Both the position numbers and the translations under genes were made by a program. Shown piece by piece: positions 23,737 through 31,919 of a stretch of DNA of 64,000 nucleotides. Every line of letters starts with the position of its first letter. Position 1 is the stretch's first letter. The stretch covers positions 283,596-347,595 of the forward strand of contig DASYHP010000080.1 in NCBI GenBank assembly GCA_035998495.1, in the 5' to 3' direction. Source of the stretch: Mesorhizobium_B sp035998495 (lineage in GTDB: Bacteria > Pseudomonadota > Alphaproteobacteria > Rhizobiales > Rhizobiaceae). The notes beneath the pieces are model-generated. The model made no database searches. It was given only the letters and a program-made list of their open reading frames with translations, and was not told the origin of the DNA.

Positions 23737-24399
23737 TCAAGGATTCCAGCGCGGGCCGGTCTCGTCGAGGATCCGGTTCGCCTCGGCCACGCTTTGGGCC
23801 GGGTCGCGGCCTTCGCCGAACACGGCGGCGCAAAGGCCGGCGAACTCCACGCCCGTGGCGGCCACGGCCTCGACGGAGGCCAGATCCGAGCCGGCCATCA
23901 CGATGGCCGGAATGTTGATCATCTCGGCCCACCATTGCCCGAGCGAAAGGTTGCGCGGGTGGGGATCGGGCTTCTCGTCATAGCCGAAGCGGCCGAAGAA
24001 GAGATAGTCGGGCCGGGCTTCACCCAGGTTCAACGCCTCGTCGCGCGTCCTGGCGCCGCCCGCCCCCACCGCGATCTTTCCCTCCGCGCGCTCGACCGCT
24101 TCGCGCAGCGCGTCCGCACCGCCCTCGACATGGACGCCGTCTGCGCCTAGCCGGAAGGCCAGGCTCCTGTCGGCCGCCAGCACGGCCGCCGCGCCATGGG
24201 ATTTCGCGAGCCCGACCAGGGATTCCGCGCGCGCCTGGAATTCTCGTTCCGGCAGCTCGCCTTGGGGCAGGATGACGCTCGCCACGTCGCCCGCCCCGAG
24301 CGCTCGGCCGAGCTTCAGCGGGAAATCGCCGTCGCCCAAGCCGAGCGGGACCACGAGCACGAGGCGGCAGCGGTTGGGCGGAGAAGCGTCGGCGGGCAT
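23737..24399 (-). CDS. Thiamine phosphate synthase (ThiE)-like protein
   Basis: Cytosolic TIM-barrel protein of 220 residues of the ThiE/TenI superfamily: CRLVLVVPLG, HGAAAVLAADRSLAFRLGAD, GVHVEGG, IAVGAGGARTRDEAL, DYLFFGRFGYDEKPD. Canonical ThiE has GVHLGQxD and GPxFxTxTK, which are both altered here (GVHVEGG; FFGRFGYDEKP), so it may not condense HMP-PP and thiazole phosphate. The ATG at 24399 is chosen because the longer frame upstream overlaps the divergent TSUP gene. Confidence 0.75.
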   Translation of the reverse strand: MPADASPPNRCRLVLVVPLGLGDGDFPLKLGRALGAGDVASVILPQGELPEREFQARAESLVGLAKSHGAAAVLAADRSLAFRLGADGVHVEGGADALREAVERAEGKIAVGAGGARTRDEALNLGEARPDYLFFGRFGYDEKPDPHPRNLSLGQWWAEMINIPAIVMAGSDLASVEAVAATGVEFAGLCAAVFGEGRDPAQSVAEANRILDETGPRWNP

Positions 24400-24531
24400 C
24401 GGCGGGCGGGGGACTCGGGTCTGGCGGGTTCTCTTGGGAACGAAACATGTTGGCAATGCGGCAGAATGCGCTGCCGATCCAGTGTGTCCAAGACCTCGCC
24501 AACCCGCGGCCATCGGGCTACAGCCGCGCCC

Positions 24532-25308
24532 ATGGACGCTTCGCCGCTCACCGAGCCCCTCTTCTTCGCCGCGGCCCTGCCGGCGGTCGCGCTGGTGGGC
24601 CTGTCCAAGGGCGGGTTCGGCGGGGCGGTGGGGTTCGTCGGCGTGCCCCTGATGGCGCTGGTGATCCCGCCCGTGCAGGCGGCGGCGATCCTTTTGCCCA
24701 TCCTCGTGCTGATGGACCTTGTCTCGCTGTGGACCTGGCGCGGAACTTACGACCGGCAAAGCCTCCTCCACACGCTGCCCTGGGCCATGCCGGGCATCGC
24801 GCTCGGCTGGTGGCTGGCGGCAGGGGTCACGCCGGACGCCGTGCGGCTCATCGTCGGCGCGGTGGCGCTGGCCTTCGTGGGCCGCTGGGTGCTCGGCCTG
24901 TTCCGGCACGGGCGCGAAATCCCGCCCGCGAAGCCCAGCGCCGCGCAGGGCGGGTTCTGGGGCTTCGTGGCGGGCTTCACGAGCTTCGTCGCCCATGTCG
25001 GCGGGCCGCCCTTCCAGGTGTACATGCTGCCGCTCAAGCTGGCGCCCACCGTGTTCACGGGCACGAGCGTGATCTTCTTCGCCGTGACGAACGCCGTGAA
25101 GCTCGTGCCTTACGCCGCGCTCGGCCAGTTCAACGCTTCGAACCTTTGGGCGTCGGCGGTGCTGATGCCGCTCGCGCCCGTGTTCACGCTGCTCGGCGCC
25201 TGGCTCGTGCGGCGCATGCGGCCGGAAATCTTCTACCCCTTCACCTACGCCACCGTGGCGGTCGTTGCGGCCAAGCTCGTCTGGGACGGGCTCGTCGCGG
25301 CGATCTGA
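24532..25308 (+). CDS. TSUP family (TauE/SafE) membrane permease
   Basis: Inner-membrane protein of 258 residues with about eight helices. The family hallmarks are LVGLSKGGFGGAVGFVGVPL in the first half and FTSFVAHVGGPPFQVYMLPL in the second; these are the two inverted repeats of TSUP transporters. Members export sulphite, sulphoacetate or other anions, or take up sulphur compounds; the substrate here is unknown. It is divergent from the ThiE-like gene with 132 bp between. Confidence 0.88.
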   Translation: MDASPLTEPLFFAAALPAVALVGLSKGGFGGAVGFVGVPLMALVIPPVQAAAILLPILVLMDLVSLWTWRGTYDRQSLLHTLPWAMPGIALGWWLAAGVTPDAVRLIVGAVALAFVGRWVLGLFRHGREIPPAKPSAAQGGFWGFVAGFTSFVAHVGGPPFQVYMLPLKLAPTVFTGTSVIFFAVTNAVKLVPYAALGQFNASNLWASAVLMPLAPVFTLLGAWLVRRMRPEIFYPFTYATVAVVAAKLVWDGLVAAI

Positions 25309-25345
25309 CGGCGGGACTCGATTCGTTCAACGACATGGAACGCGC

Positions 25346-25807
25346 ATGACCAAAGCTTTGTCGGCCCGGCTTCTGGCTCTCATGGATGCGCTGCCTCTGC
25401 GTCCCGGCTTGCGTGTGCTGGAGATCGGCTGCGGACCGGGTGCGGCGGCGCGTGAGATCGCCCGGCGATTGGGTGAGGGCCAAGTCCTGGCGATTGATCG
25501 CTCGGCCAGAGCGATCGCCCAGGCGGAGGCCGCGTGCGCCGACGAAATCACGTCGGGGCGTCTGAGCCTGCGCCGGGTCGCGGCCGAGGATTTCTCGCTG
25601 CAGCCAGGTGACGCGCCATTCGACCTTGCGCTCGCCATCCGTGTCGGCGCGCTGGACGGGCGCCATCCCGAAGCGGGAGCGCTGGCGCGTGAACAGATCG
25701 CGGCCGCGCTCAAGTCGAATGGTCGCCCCTTCATCGACGGCGGCACGCCCCTGCGGGAGGTTCGCTTGGAAGAGGAGCGGGCACGGCTGGGGATCGCTTC
25801 CGGTTAA
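25346..25807 (+). CDS. Class I SAM-dependent methyltransferase
   Basis: Cytosolic protein of 153 residues with motif I GLRVLEIGCGPGAAAREIAR, motif II LAIDRS and post-motifs FDLALAIRVGALDGR. Length and sequence fit a short Methyltransf_25-type enzyme; the substrate is unknown. The ATG at 25346 follows a GGAACGCGC region with only a weak ribosome-binding site. It lies between the TSUP and acyl-CoA synthetase genes on the same strand. Confidence 0.82.
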   Translation: MTKALSARLLALMDALPLRPGLRVLEIGCGPGAAAREIARRLGEGQVLAIDRSARAIAQAEAACADEITSGRLSLRRVAAEDFSLQPGDAPFDLALAIRVGALDGRHPEAGALAREQIAAALKSNGRPFIDGGTPLREVRLEEERARLGIASG

Positions 25808-25905
25808 CCGGAGGCACCCGACTGAGGGCCTTCGAAAGCCGGTTGGACGGAAGCCCTAGCGCAAGCGCGTGGAATTGGGGAGAAGAAGGCAAAAACAGGA
25901 GGGAA

Positions 25906-27555
25906 ATGCCCGATATGGCCAACCCGTACGAAACCGATCTCGGCCGCAACCCGGCCAATCACCAGCCGCTGACCCCGCTCACGCTTCTGGAACGCGCGGC
26001 GAGGACCTATCCCGACCATGCCGCCGTGATCCACGGCCGGGCGCGGCTCACCTACCGCGCGTTCTGGGAGCGCGCGCTGAAGCTCGCCTCGGCCCTGGGG
26101 CGGCGCGGGATCGCCAAGGGCGACACGGTGTCGGCGATCCTTTCCAACACGCCGGCCATGCTGGAATGCCATTTCGGCGTGCCGATGCGTGGCGCGGTGC
26201 TGCATTCGGTCAACACAAGGCTCGACGCCGCGGCCATCGCCTTCCAGCTCGACCACGCCGAAAGCAAGGTCCTGATCGTCGATCGCGAGTTCGCCGACGT
26301 CGCCCGCGAGGCGTTGAGGCTCGCCAAGGCCGAGCCGCTGGTGGTCAGCTACGACGATCCCGAATACCCGCTTGATGCGCCATACCCGAAGGGCGCGCCG
26401 GCGAGCGAGCTCGACTACGAGGCGCTGGTGGCGGAGGGGTCGCCCGAGGACGGCTGGCTGATGCCGGACGACGAGTGGGACGCGATCTCGCTCAACTACA
26501 CGTCGGGCACGACGGGCAACCCCAAGGGCGTGGTCTACCACCACCGCGGCGCGGCCCTGATGGCCTATTCCAACACCGTCCATGCCGGGATGGGCAAGCA
26601 CCCGGTCTATCTCTGGACCTTGCCCATGTTCCACTGCAACGGCTGGTGCTTTCCCTGGACGCTCGCCGTGCAGGCCGGCACGCATGTCTGCCTGCGCTGG
26701 GTGCGCGCCAGGGCGATGTACGAACTGATCGCCGAGCACGGCGTCACGCATCTGTGCGGCGCGCCGATCGTCATGGCGACGCTCATCAATGCGCCGGACG
26801 GCGAGAAGAAGAGCTTTCCCCAGACCGTCACCTTCAACACGGCCGCCGCCCCGCCGCCCGAGGCCGTGCTCGCCGGCATGGCCGATGCGGGCTTCGCCGT
26901 GAACCACCTCTACGGGCTCACCGAGACCTACGGGCCTGCGACCGTCAATGAATGGCATTCCGAATGGGATGCGCTCGACCGGAACGCGCGCATGGCCAAA
27001 AAGGCGCGCCAGGGCGTGCGCTATCTGGCGCTCGAGGGGCTGACCGTGATGGACCCCGCCACCATGGAGCCCACGCCGGCCGACGGCGAGACCATCGGCG
27101 AGGTGATGTTCCGCGGCAACATCGTGATGAAGGGCTATCTCAAGAACGCACGCGCCACCGCCGAAGCGTTCCGCGGCGGCTGGTTCCATTCCGGCGATCT
27201 GGGCGTCATGCACAAGGACGGCTACATCCAGCTCAAGGACCGCTCCAAGGACATCATCATCTCGGGCGGCGAGAACATCTCCTCCATCGAGGTGGAGGAC
27301 GCGCTCTACAAGCACCCGGCGGTGGCCGCCGCGGGCGTCGTGGCGCGGCCCGACGACAAATGGGGCGAGGTTCCCGTCGCCTTTGTGGAGCTGAAGCCCG
27401 GACGCGAGGCCACGGAAGCCGAGCTGATCGAGCACTGCCGGACCATGCTCGCCCGCTTCAAGCTGCCCAAAACCATCCTGTTCGCCGAGATCCCCAAGAC
27501 CTCGACGGGCAAGATCCAGAAGTTCCGGCTGCGGGAGCTCGTGAAACAGGACTGA
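25906..27555 (+). CDS. Acyl-CoA synthetase (AMP-forming)
   Basis: Cytosolic ligase of 549 residues that activates a fatty or aromatic acid with ATP and CoA. Core motifs are LNYTSGTTGNPKGVVYHHRG (P-loop), YGLTETYGP, and the hinge LKDRSKDIIISGGENIS; the C-terminal catalytic Lys lies in KTSTGKIQKF. The start is the ATG at 25906, preceded by an almost perfect AGGAGGG five bases upstream. It belongs to the ACSM/AlkK-like medium-chain type by layout. Preference for fatty or aromatic acids cannot be told from sequence. Confidence 0.92.
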   Translation: MPDMANPYETDLGRNPANHQPLTPLTLLERAARTYPDHAAVIHGRARLTYRAFWERALKLASALGRRGIAKGDTVSAILSNTPAMLECHFGVPMRGAVLHSVNTRLDAAAIAFQLDHAESKVLIVDREFADVAREALRLAKAEPLVVSYDDPEYPLDAPYPKGAPASELDYEALVAEGSPEDGWLMPDDEWDAISLNYTSGTTGNPKGVVYHHRGAALMAYSNTVHAGMGKHPVYLWTLPMFHCNGWCFPWTLAVQAGTHVCLRWVRARAMYELIAEHGVTHLCGAPIVMATLINAPDGEKKSFPQTVTFNTAAAPPPEAVLAGMADAGFAVNHLYGLTETYGPATVNEWHSEWDALDRNARMAKKARQGVRYLALEGLTVMDPATMEPTPADGETIGEVMFRGNIVMKGYLKNARATAEAFRGGWFHSGDLGVMHKDGYIQLKDRSKDIIISGGENISSIEVEDALYKHPAVAAAGVVARPDDKWGEVPVAFVELKPGREATEAELIEHCRTMLARFKLPKTILFAEIPKTSTGKIQKFRLRELVKQD

Positions 27556-27723
27556 AACCAAGGCCGCGCCGCGGCGGCACGATGCCGTTCCCCGCAGGGG
27601 TCAGACAGGGGCCGGTTCAGCCGCAGCATCCCGGCCGGAGCCGCAACCGCCAGGTGATTCGGCTTTCCTTCCCTTGCGTCATGGGGCAGGATGAGACGAT
27701 CCGTTTTTGGGGAGGGGACCACC

Positions 27724-28149
27724 ATGCACGGCGTCGCACGCCATTTCTTCACGCTCGCCATCGTCTATGCGCTCGCAGGCATGGCGCTCGGCTTGCACAT
27801 GTCCATCGCCCACGACCACAGCCAGATGCCGACCCATGCCCACACGATGGCGGCGGGTTGGCTGATGTCGGCAGTGATCGCCTTCTTCTACCATCTCGTG
27901 CCGGCCGCCCGCGAATCGCGGCTGGCCATGCCGCATTTCTGGCTGAGCGCGGTGAGCGGCGTCGCGCTGCTCGTCGGCCTCTACGTCCTGCTCGCCGGGA
28001 ACACGGGCGTCGAGCCGGTCGTGGCGATCGCCTCCATGGGCTTCTATGCGTCGATGTTGCTTTTCGCCGTGATCGCCTTGCCCGCCGTCTGGCGCGGAAC
28101 CGAGCTGGCGAGGGCGCCGGGCGTCGCGCCGAGCCTGGGGAAAATCTGA
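27724..28149 (+). CDS. Small four-helix membrane protein
   Basis: Inner-membrane protein of 141 residues with four predicted helices: FFTLAIVYALAGMALGLHMS, AGWLMSAVIAFFYHLVP, AVSGVALLVGLYVLLAGN and a last one in IASMGFYASMLLFAVIALP. Histidines occur at the membrane face (HMSIAHDHS, HAHTMAAGW, FFYHLVP), reminiscent of a single fragment of cytochrome c oxidase subunit I. A metal or haem role is possible but unproven. A GGGGAGGGGACCACC ribosome-binding region precedes the ATG. A terminator follows at 28285. Confidence 0.7.
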   Translation: MHGVARHFFTLAIVYALAGMALGLHMSIAHDHSQMPTHAHTMAAGWLMSAVIAFFYHLVPAARESRLAMPHFWLSAVSGVALLVGLYVLLAGNTGVEPVVAIASMGFYASMLLFAVIALPAVWRGTELARAPGVAPSLGKI

Positions 28150-28311
28150 AGAAAACTTGCGTCGAAGGCCCAGCGTTAACCCTTTGTTAGGCTTTACAGG
28201 TGTTTACTCCTTCCCATCCAGTCTTCTGGATTCATTCCGAGTGGTTGGAGCCACTTTGTTTGACGCCTCCCTGTTAAACTCCCGAGAGCCGCCCCGTGCG
28301 GCTCTTTTTTT
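28150..28311 (+). ncRNA. Candidate small RNA or long 3' UTR ending in an intrinsic terminator
   Basis: The 135 bp between the stop codon at 28149 and the terminator at 28285-28311 hold several pyrimidine-rich, anti-Shine-Dalgarno-like segments (TACTCCTTCCCATCC, GCCTCCCTG). Such segments flanked by a terminator are typical of trans-acting sRNAs of Rhizobiales. A long 3' UTR of the gene above is equally possible. No promoter is clear. Confidence 0.35.
28285..28311 (+). terminator. Intrinsic terminator
   Basis: Stem AGAGCCGC/GCGGCTCT with a five-base loop followed by seven T; the fold is perfect. It ends the small membrane protein gene, and any sRNA between it and the gene, and insulates the DUF1465 gene. 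Confidence 0.9.
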
Positions 28312-28363
28312 GCGCCCGCGCCAGCGGAATCCGTTAAGATCGGAGGCGGCCGGGAATCTTCCG

Positions 28364-28378
28364 TTAACCTTCCATTAA
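28364..28378 (+). promoter_or_regulatory. CtrA-type box upstream of the DUF1465 (RcdA-like) gene
   Basis: TTAA-CCTTCCA-TTAA matches the CtrA consensus TTAA-N7-TTAA exactly. It lies 98 bp upstream of the start at 28477. In Caulobacter the rcdA gene is cell-cycle regulated, so the position is meaningful. Confidence 0.6.
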
Positions 28379-28476
28379 GGACGGGCTTGCCTCCGGGCTG
28401 AGCCGGCTCCATTTTCCCCCACCGGAGCGGACGGGGCCGGAGAGTCCCCCTGCCTTTCGGGCCGAAGAGAGGGAAG

Positions 28477-29001
28477 ATGAACGAGATGCTCAAGCCGAGC
28501 GAGAACACGGTCAAGCTCGCCGAGCGGCGCATCTTCTCGCCCTCGTTCAAGCCGCTCTACGACGACGGCATGCGGCTCGTGGAAGAGGCCGCCGAATATC
28601 TCGATGGGCCCGGCCGGGCCGACGCCAGGGGTCTGTCGCGGCTGGCGGCGACGCTTTACGCCGCCGAATCCATGCGGCTGACGACCCGGCTCATGCAGAT
28701 CGCCTCCTGGCTGCTTCTCCAGCGCGCCGCCAATTCCGGCGAGATGACGCGCGACCAGGTGGCCGCCGAGAAGGCGAAGGTGCGCCTCGACACCGCTTCC
28801 GTGCGCGAGGACGCCGCGGGCTGGATGGAGCTGCCCGCCGCCTTCCGGGCGCTGGTCGAGCGCTCGCTGTCGCTGCAGGCGCTCGTGCGGCGGATGGACG
28901 AGCAGATCTATGGCGTGGAAGCCCAGGCCGACGCGTCACGCGCGGCGAATCCTGTGTCCGACCAGATCTCGCTTCTCAAGACCGCGTTTGCCGGCGGCTG
29001 A
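28477..29001 (+). CDS. rcdA: DUF1465 family protein, RcdA-like adaptor for CtrA degradation
   Basis: Cytosolic helical protein of 174 residues with the DUF1465 pattern: LAERRIFSPSFKPLYDDGMR, VEEAAEYLDGPGR, YAAESMRLTTRLMQIASWLL, and an ending DQISLLKTAFAGG. In Caulobacter the member RcdA helps ClpXP destroy the cell-cycle regulator CtrA. The start at 28477 has a GGGAAG ribosome-binding site. The gene is single, behind a terminator and a CtrA box, so it may be in a feedback loop with CtrA. The adaptor function in this organism is inferred. Confidence 0.78.
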   Translation: MNEMLKPSENTVKLAERRIFSPSFKPLYDDGMRLVEEAAEYLDGPGRADARGLSRLAATLYAAESMRLTTRLMQIASWLLLQRAANSGEMTRDQVAAEKAKVRLDTASVREDAAGWMELPAAFRALVERSLSLQALVRRMDEQIYGVEAQADASRAANPVSDQISLLKTAFAGG

Positions 29002-29004
29002 GCC

Positions 29005-29781
29005 CTAGATCTGACCCAAGGCTCGACGCAGCGCTTCGCCGGCCGGCGGCAGGGCCAAGAGGCCCGACAGCACGACCAGACCGAGCGTGAGGCGCCGAAA
29101 GGTGGCCTCCGTCGCCATCCCATGAAGCCGCGCGCCGGCGAGAAGCCCGGCGAAGTAGGGCGGAATGGCCGCAAGGCCCAGGCCGACAACCTCGCCGTCG
29201 AACAGGCCCGCGACCCAAAAGCTCACGATCGACAGGCATTCGGAAAGAAGGAACAGCGTCAACAGGTTGGCGCGGACGATCGCCGCTCCCATGTCCGACG
29301 CCATCCAGTAGAAGATCACCGGCGGGCCGGGGATGGAGGCGATGCCGGACAGGAGCCCCGCGAACCCGCCCACGCCGAACGAGACCGAAGGGTCGCGCGG
29401 CCCTCGATAACGCCACCCCGTCGCCAGGATCGCCGCGCTGGCGAGAACGGCGATCGAGATGGTCCAGCGCAGAAGCCCTGCCTCGGCATGGGACAGGATG
29501 AAGACGCCGGCGGGCAGGAACAGCGCCAAACCGAGAAGGACGGGCAGCACTTCGGACCAGCGCGCGACCCGCATCGCAGGCAAGGTCATGGGGATCGTCG
29601 GCAGCGAATCGAGGACCACCAGCATCGGCACCGCGACCTGCGGGCCGTAAAGCGCGGCCGCCACGGGCGCGACGACCAGGCCCGTGCCGAAGCCCGACAG
29701 GCCCCGCGCGACGCCCGCGATCACCACCGTCAGGCAAAGAAGGGCGAAGGGAAGATCCGGCTGAGGAAAGGCCAAGCTCAT
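29005..29781 (-). CDS. TSUP family (TauE/SafE) membrane permease
   Basis: Inner-membrane protein of 258 residues with about eight helices. The first repeat begins GVARGLSGFGTGLVVAPVAA and the second GVGGFAGLLSGIASIPGPPV. It is only distantly related to the other TSUP gene in this window (24532), whose repeats have different signatures. The stop lies 3 bp from the convergent DUF1465 gene. The transported anion is not apparent. Confidence 0.87.
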   Translation of the reverse strand: MSLAFPQPDLPFALLCLTVVIAGVARGLSGFGTGLVVAPVAAALYGPQVAVPMLVVLDSLPTIPMTLPAMRVARWSEVLPVLLGLALFLPAGVFILSHAEAGLLRWTISIAVLASAAILATGWRYRGPRDPSVSFGVGGFAGLLSGIASIPGPPVIFYWMASDMGAAIVRANLLTLFLLSECLSIVSFWVAGLFDGEVVGLGLAAIPPYFAGLLAGARLHGMATEATFRRLTLGLVVLSGLLALPPAGEALRRALGQI

Positions 29782-29869
29782 GGGGTCGCTGCGGCGCGGG
29801 CGGGGCGCATCCCGGCCCGCCGCTTCTCTTTTCGCCGCCCGGCACTGTCAATAAGGCCAGCCGCCGTCT

Positions 29870-29962
29870 AGAGCCGTTTCCACTGACGTGGAATCGCCTC
29901 CAGGTGTTCTTTGGCCGCATTTTCTGCGGTGAGCCGGCGTCCACCTCACCGGAAAATGCTCT
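29870..29962. repeat. RIME-like intergenic palindromic repeat upstream of ruvC
   Basis: The arms AGAGCCGTTTCCACTGACG at 29870 and, on the other strand, AGAGCATTTTCCGGTGAGG from 29962 are imperfect inverted repeats. An inner hairpin (CCGCATTTTCTGCGG at 29925-29939) lies between. This matches the architecture of the RIME-type palindromes of Rhizobiales that end in AGAGC. It lies directly in front of ruvC, so it may be part of the transcript leader. Confidence 0.65.
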
Positions 29963-29973
29963 AGCTTGGGGCC

Positions 29974-30498
29974 ATGACGCGCGACGCGATTCGAATCCTC
30001 GGCATCGACCCCGGCCTCCGGCGAACCGGCTGGGGCGTGATCGACCTTGCCGGCAACGCGCTGCGCTTCGTGGCCTCCGGCACGGTCCGCTCGGATGAGA
30101 AGCTGCCGCTCGCCAACCGGCTGCTGCAGCTTCACGAGGGCCTGACCGCCGTGCTCAACGAGTGGCGGCCCGACGAGGCGGCGGTCGAGCAGACCTTCGT
30201 CAACAAGGACGCCGTGGCGACGCTGAAGCTCGGCCAGGCCCGGGGCGTGGCGATGCTTGTGCCCGTGCAGGCGGGGCTGCCAGTCGCGGAATATGCGCCC
30301 AACGCCGTCAAGAAGTCGGTGATCGGCGTGGGCCACGGCGCCAAGGAGCAGATCCACATGATGGTGAAGGTGCTGCTCCCGCGCGCCACGTTCGAGGGCG
30401 ATGACGACGCCGACGCGCTGGCCATCGCCATCTGCCACGCCCACCATTCGGGTGGGGCGCTGGGCCGGCTCAGCCGCGCCGTGGCGGCGGCAGGTTAG
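29974..30498 (+). CDS. ruvC: Crossover junction endodeoxyribonuclease RuvC
   Basis: Holliday junction resolvase of 174 residues that cuts junctions held by RuvAB. The acidic active-site residues lie in ILGIDPGLRRTGWG (Asp), DEAAVEQTFVNKD (Glu) and DDDADALAIAICHAHH (two Asp). The first start with family similarity is the ATG at 29974. It is followed 34 bp later by ruvA. Confidence 0.97.
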   Translation: MTRDAIRILGIDPGLRRTGWGVIDLAGNALRFVASGTVRSDEKLPLANRLLQLHEGLTAVLNEWRPDEAAVEQTFVNKDAVATLKLGQARGVAMLVPVQAGLPVAEYAPNAVKKSVIGVGHGAKEQIHMMVKVLLPRATFEGDDDADALAIAICHAHHSGGALGRLSRAVAAAG

Positions 30499-30532
30499 GT
30501 TCGTTTCCCATCATCGCGCCGGACACAAACCC

Positions 30533-31153
30533 ATGATCGGCAAATTGTCGGGCCTCATCGACGAGATCGGCGAGGACCATTGCGTGATCGACGTGAACGG
30601 CGTGGGCTATGTCGCCTTCTGCCCGACGCGCACCTTGGCCGGGCTGCCGGGGCGGGGCGCGCCCGTGGCGCTGTTCATCGAGACGATCGTGCGCGAGGAC
30701 ATGATCCGGCTTTACGGCTTCGCCTCCGGGCTGGAGCGCGAGTGGTTCCGGCTGCTTCTCAACAACGTGCCGGGCGTGGGCGCCAAGGTGGCGCTCGGCG
30801 TGCTGTCCACGCTGTCGGCGGCCGATCTCGCGAGCGCCATCGCGCTGCGCGACATCGCGACCGTTTCCCGCGCGCCGGGCGTGGGGCGCAAGGTGGCCGA
30901 GCGCATCGTCTCCGAACTCGCCAACAAGGCGCCGGCCTTCGCCGGCGAGGCGGGGCTCGCGATCGGGCTCAAGCAGGAACTGGGGCAAGGGGTGGCGCCC
31001 GCCCCGGTGGCGGATGCTGTCTCGGCGCTCGTCAATTTGGGCTACGGCCGCGACGTGGCGGCCAATGCCGTGGCCGCCGCGCTCAAGGCGGCCGGCGAGA
31101 CGCCCGACTCCGCCCGGCTCATCCGGCTGGGGCTCAAAGAGTTGGCGCGGTGA
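30533..31153 (+). CDS. ruvA: Holliday junction DNA helicase RuvA
   Basis: Junction-binding tetramer subunit of 206 residues that loads RuvB. The N-terminal OB-fold begins MIGKLSGLIDEIGEDHCVID. The two helix-hairpin-helix motifs are NVPGVGAKVALGVL and APGVGRKVAERIV. The C-terminal domain III (VADAVSALVNLGYGRD...) binds RuvB. It is followed by the AbrB/PIN pair instead of directly by ruvB. Confidence 0.97.
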   Translation: MIGKLSGLIDEIGEDHCVIDVNGVGYVAFCPTRTLAGLPGRGAPVALFIETIVREDMIRLYGFASGLEREWFRLLLNNVPGVGAKVALGVLSTLSAADLASAIALRDIATVSRAPGVGRKVAERIVSELANKAPAFAGEAGLAIGLKQELGQGVAPAPVADAVSALVNLGYGRDVAANAVAAALKAAGETPDSARLIRLGLKELAR

Positions 31154-31242
31154 CGCCATAGGCGCAGGGCCTGCTTGTGGCGTGTAGGCAGGGCGGCTAT
31201 ATCTCAAAGTAAGGAAGCAAGCTTCAATGTAAGGCGGCTGGC

Positions 31243-31518
31243 ATGTTCGCGACCATCACGTCCAAAGGGCAACTCACATTGCCGAAGGCGGTCCGGGACA
31301 AGCTCGCGCTTCGCGCGGGCGATCGCCTCCTGCTCACGGTCGTTGACGATCATCTCGTGGGCATTCCTCAAAATTTCGACTTTGAGCAGCTTGCCGGCAT
31401 CCTCGGTGATCCGCCCGGCGGCCCCGCGACATTGAAGGAGATCGACGAGGCCGTTGCCGAGGCGGTGGGACGCAGTGTCGCTCCTCCAGGCGATCCGACA
31501 CGCGAGAATGCCGCGTGA
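31243..31518 (+). CDS. AbrB-family antitoxin of a PIN toxin pair
   Basis: Small DNA-binding antitoxin of 91 residues with an N-terminal swapped-hairpin AbrB/MazE-like domain: ITSKGQLTLPKAVRDKLALR and GDRLLLTVVDD. The C-terminal part FDFEQLAGILGDPPGG wraps the toxin. The stop overlaps the toxin GTG by 4 bp. It sits between ruvA and ruvB. It has its own upstream region of 89 bp, so it may have an autoregulated promoter there; I see no clear palindrome. Confidence 0.85.
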   Translation: MFATITSKGQLTLPKAVRDKLALRAGDRLLLTVVDDHLVGIPQNFDFEQLAGILGDPPGGPATLKEIDEAVAEAVGRSVAPPGDPTRENAA

Positions 31519-31919
31519 GCGCAACAGGCATCGACACGAATGTGCTGCTCCGCCTGGTGCTGAATGACGATCTCGGTCAACGGGCGCTCGCCCTGCGCTT
31601 CGGGACCTCGCTCCGCCCGGACCAGCCGGGCTTCGTGAACCTCGTGGTGCTTGTCGAACTTCATTGGGCGCTGCGTTCGCGCTATCGCCAGCCCCGCGCA
31701 GCCGCGCTTGGCGCGATCAGGAGCCTCCTGAGGACGCGCGGCCTGGTGTTCGAGGGCGCTGAGGCCGTCGCAAGGGCGCTGGATCGGGCCGCGCGTACAG
31801 GCGCGGACTTCGCCGATGCCGTCATCGCCGAACGCAATCTCGACCTGGGGTGCTTCAAGACGGTGACCTTCGATCAGGATGCCGCCCGCCTGATCCCCAG
31901 CATGGAACTCCTTTCTTGA
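31515..31919 (+). CDS. PIN-domain (VapC-like) ribonuclease toxin
   Basis: Toxin of 134 residues. The acidic PIN residues lie in GIDTNVLLRLVLNDD (Asp), VVLVELHWALR (Glu), TGADFADAVIAERN (two Asp) and FDQDAARL. It is made with the upstream AbrB-type antitoxin; the start GTG overlaps the antitoxin stop. The last codons overlap the most likely TTG start of ruvB. PIN toxins usually cut tRNA or rRNA; this target is unknown. Confidence 0.87.
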   Translation: MSATGIDTNVLLRLVLNDDLGQRALALRFGTSLRPDQPGFVNLVVLVELHWALRSRYRQPRAAALGAIRSLLRTRGLVFEGAEAVARALDRAARTGADFADAVIAERNLDLGCFKTVTFDQDAARLIPSMELLS

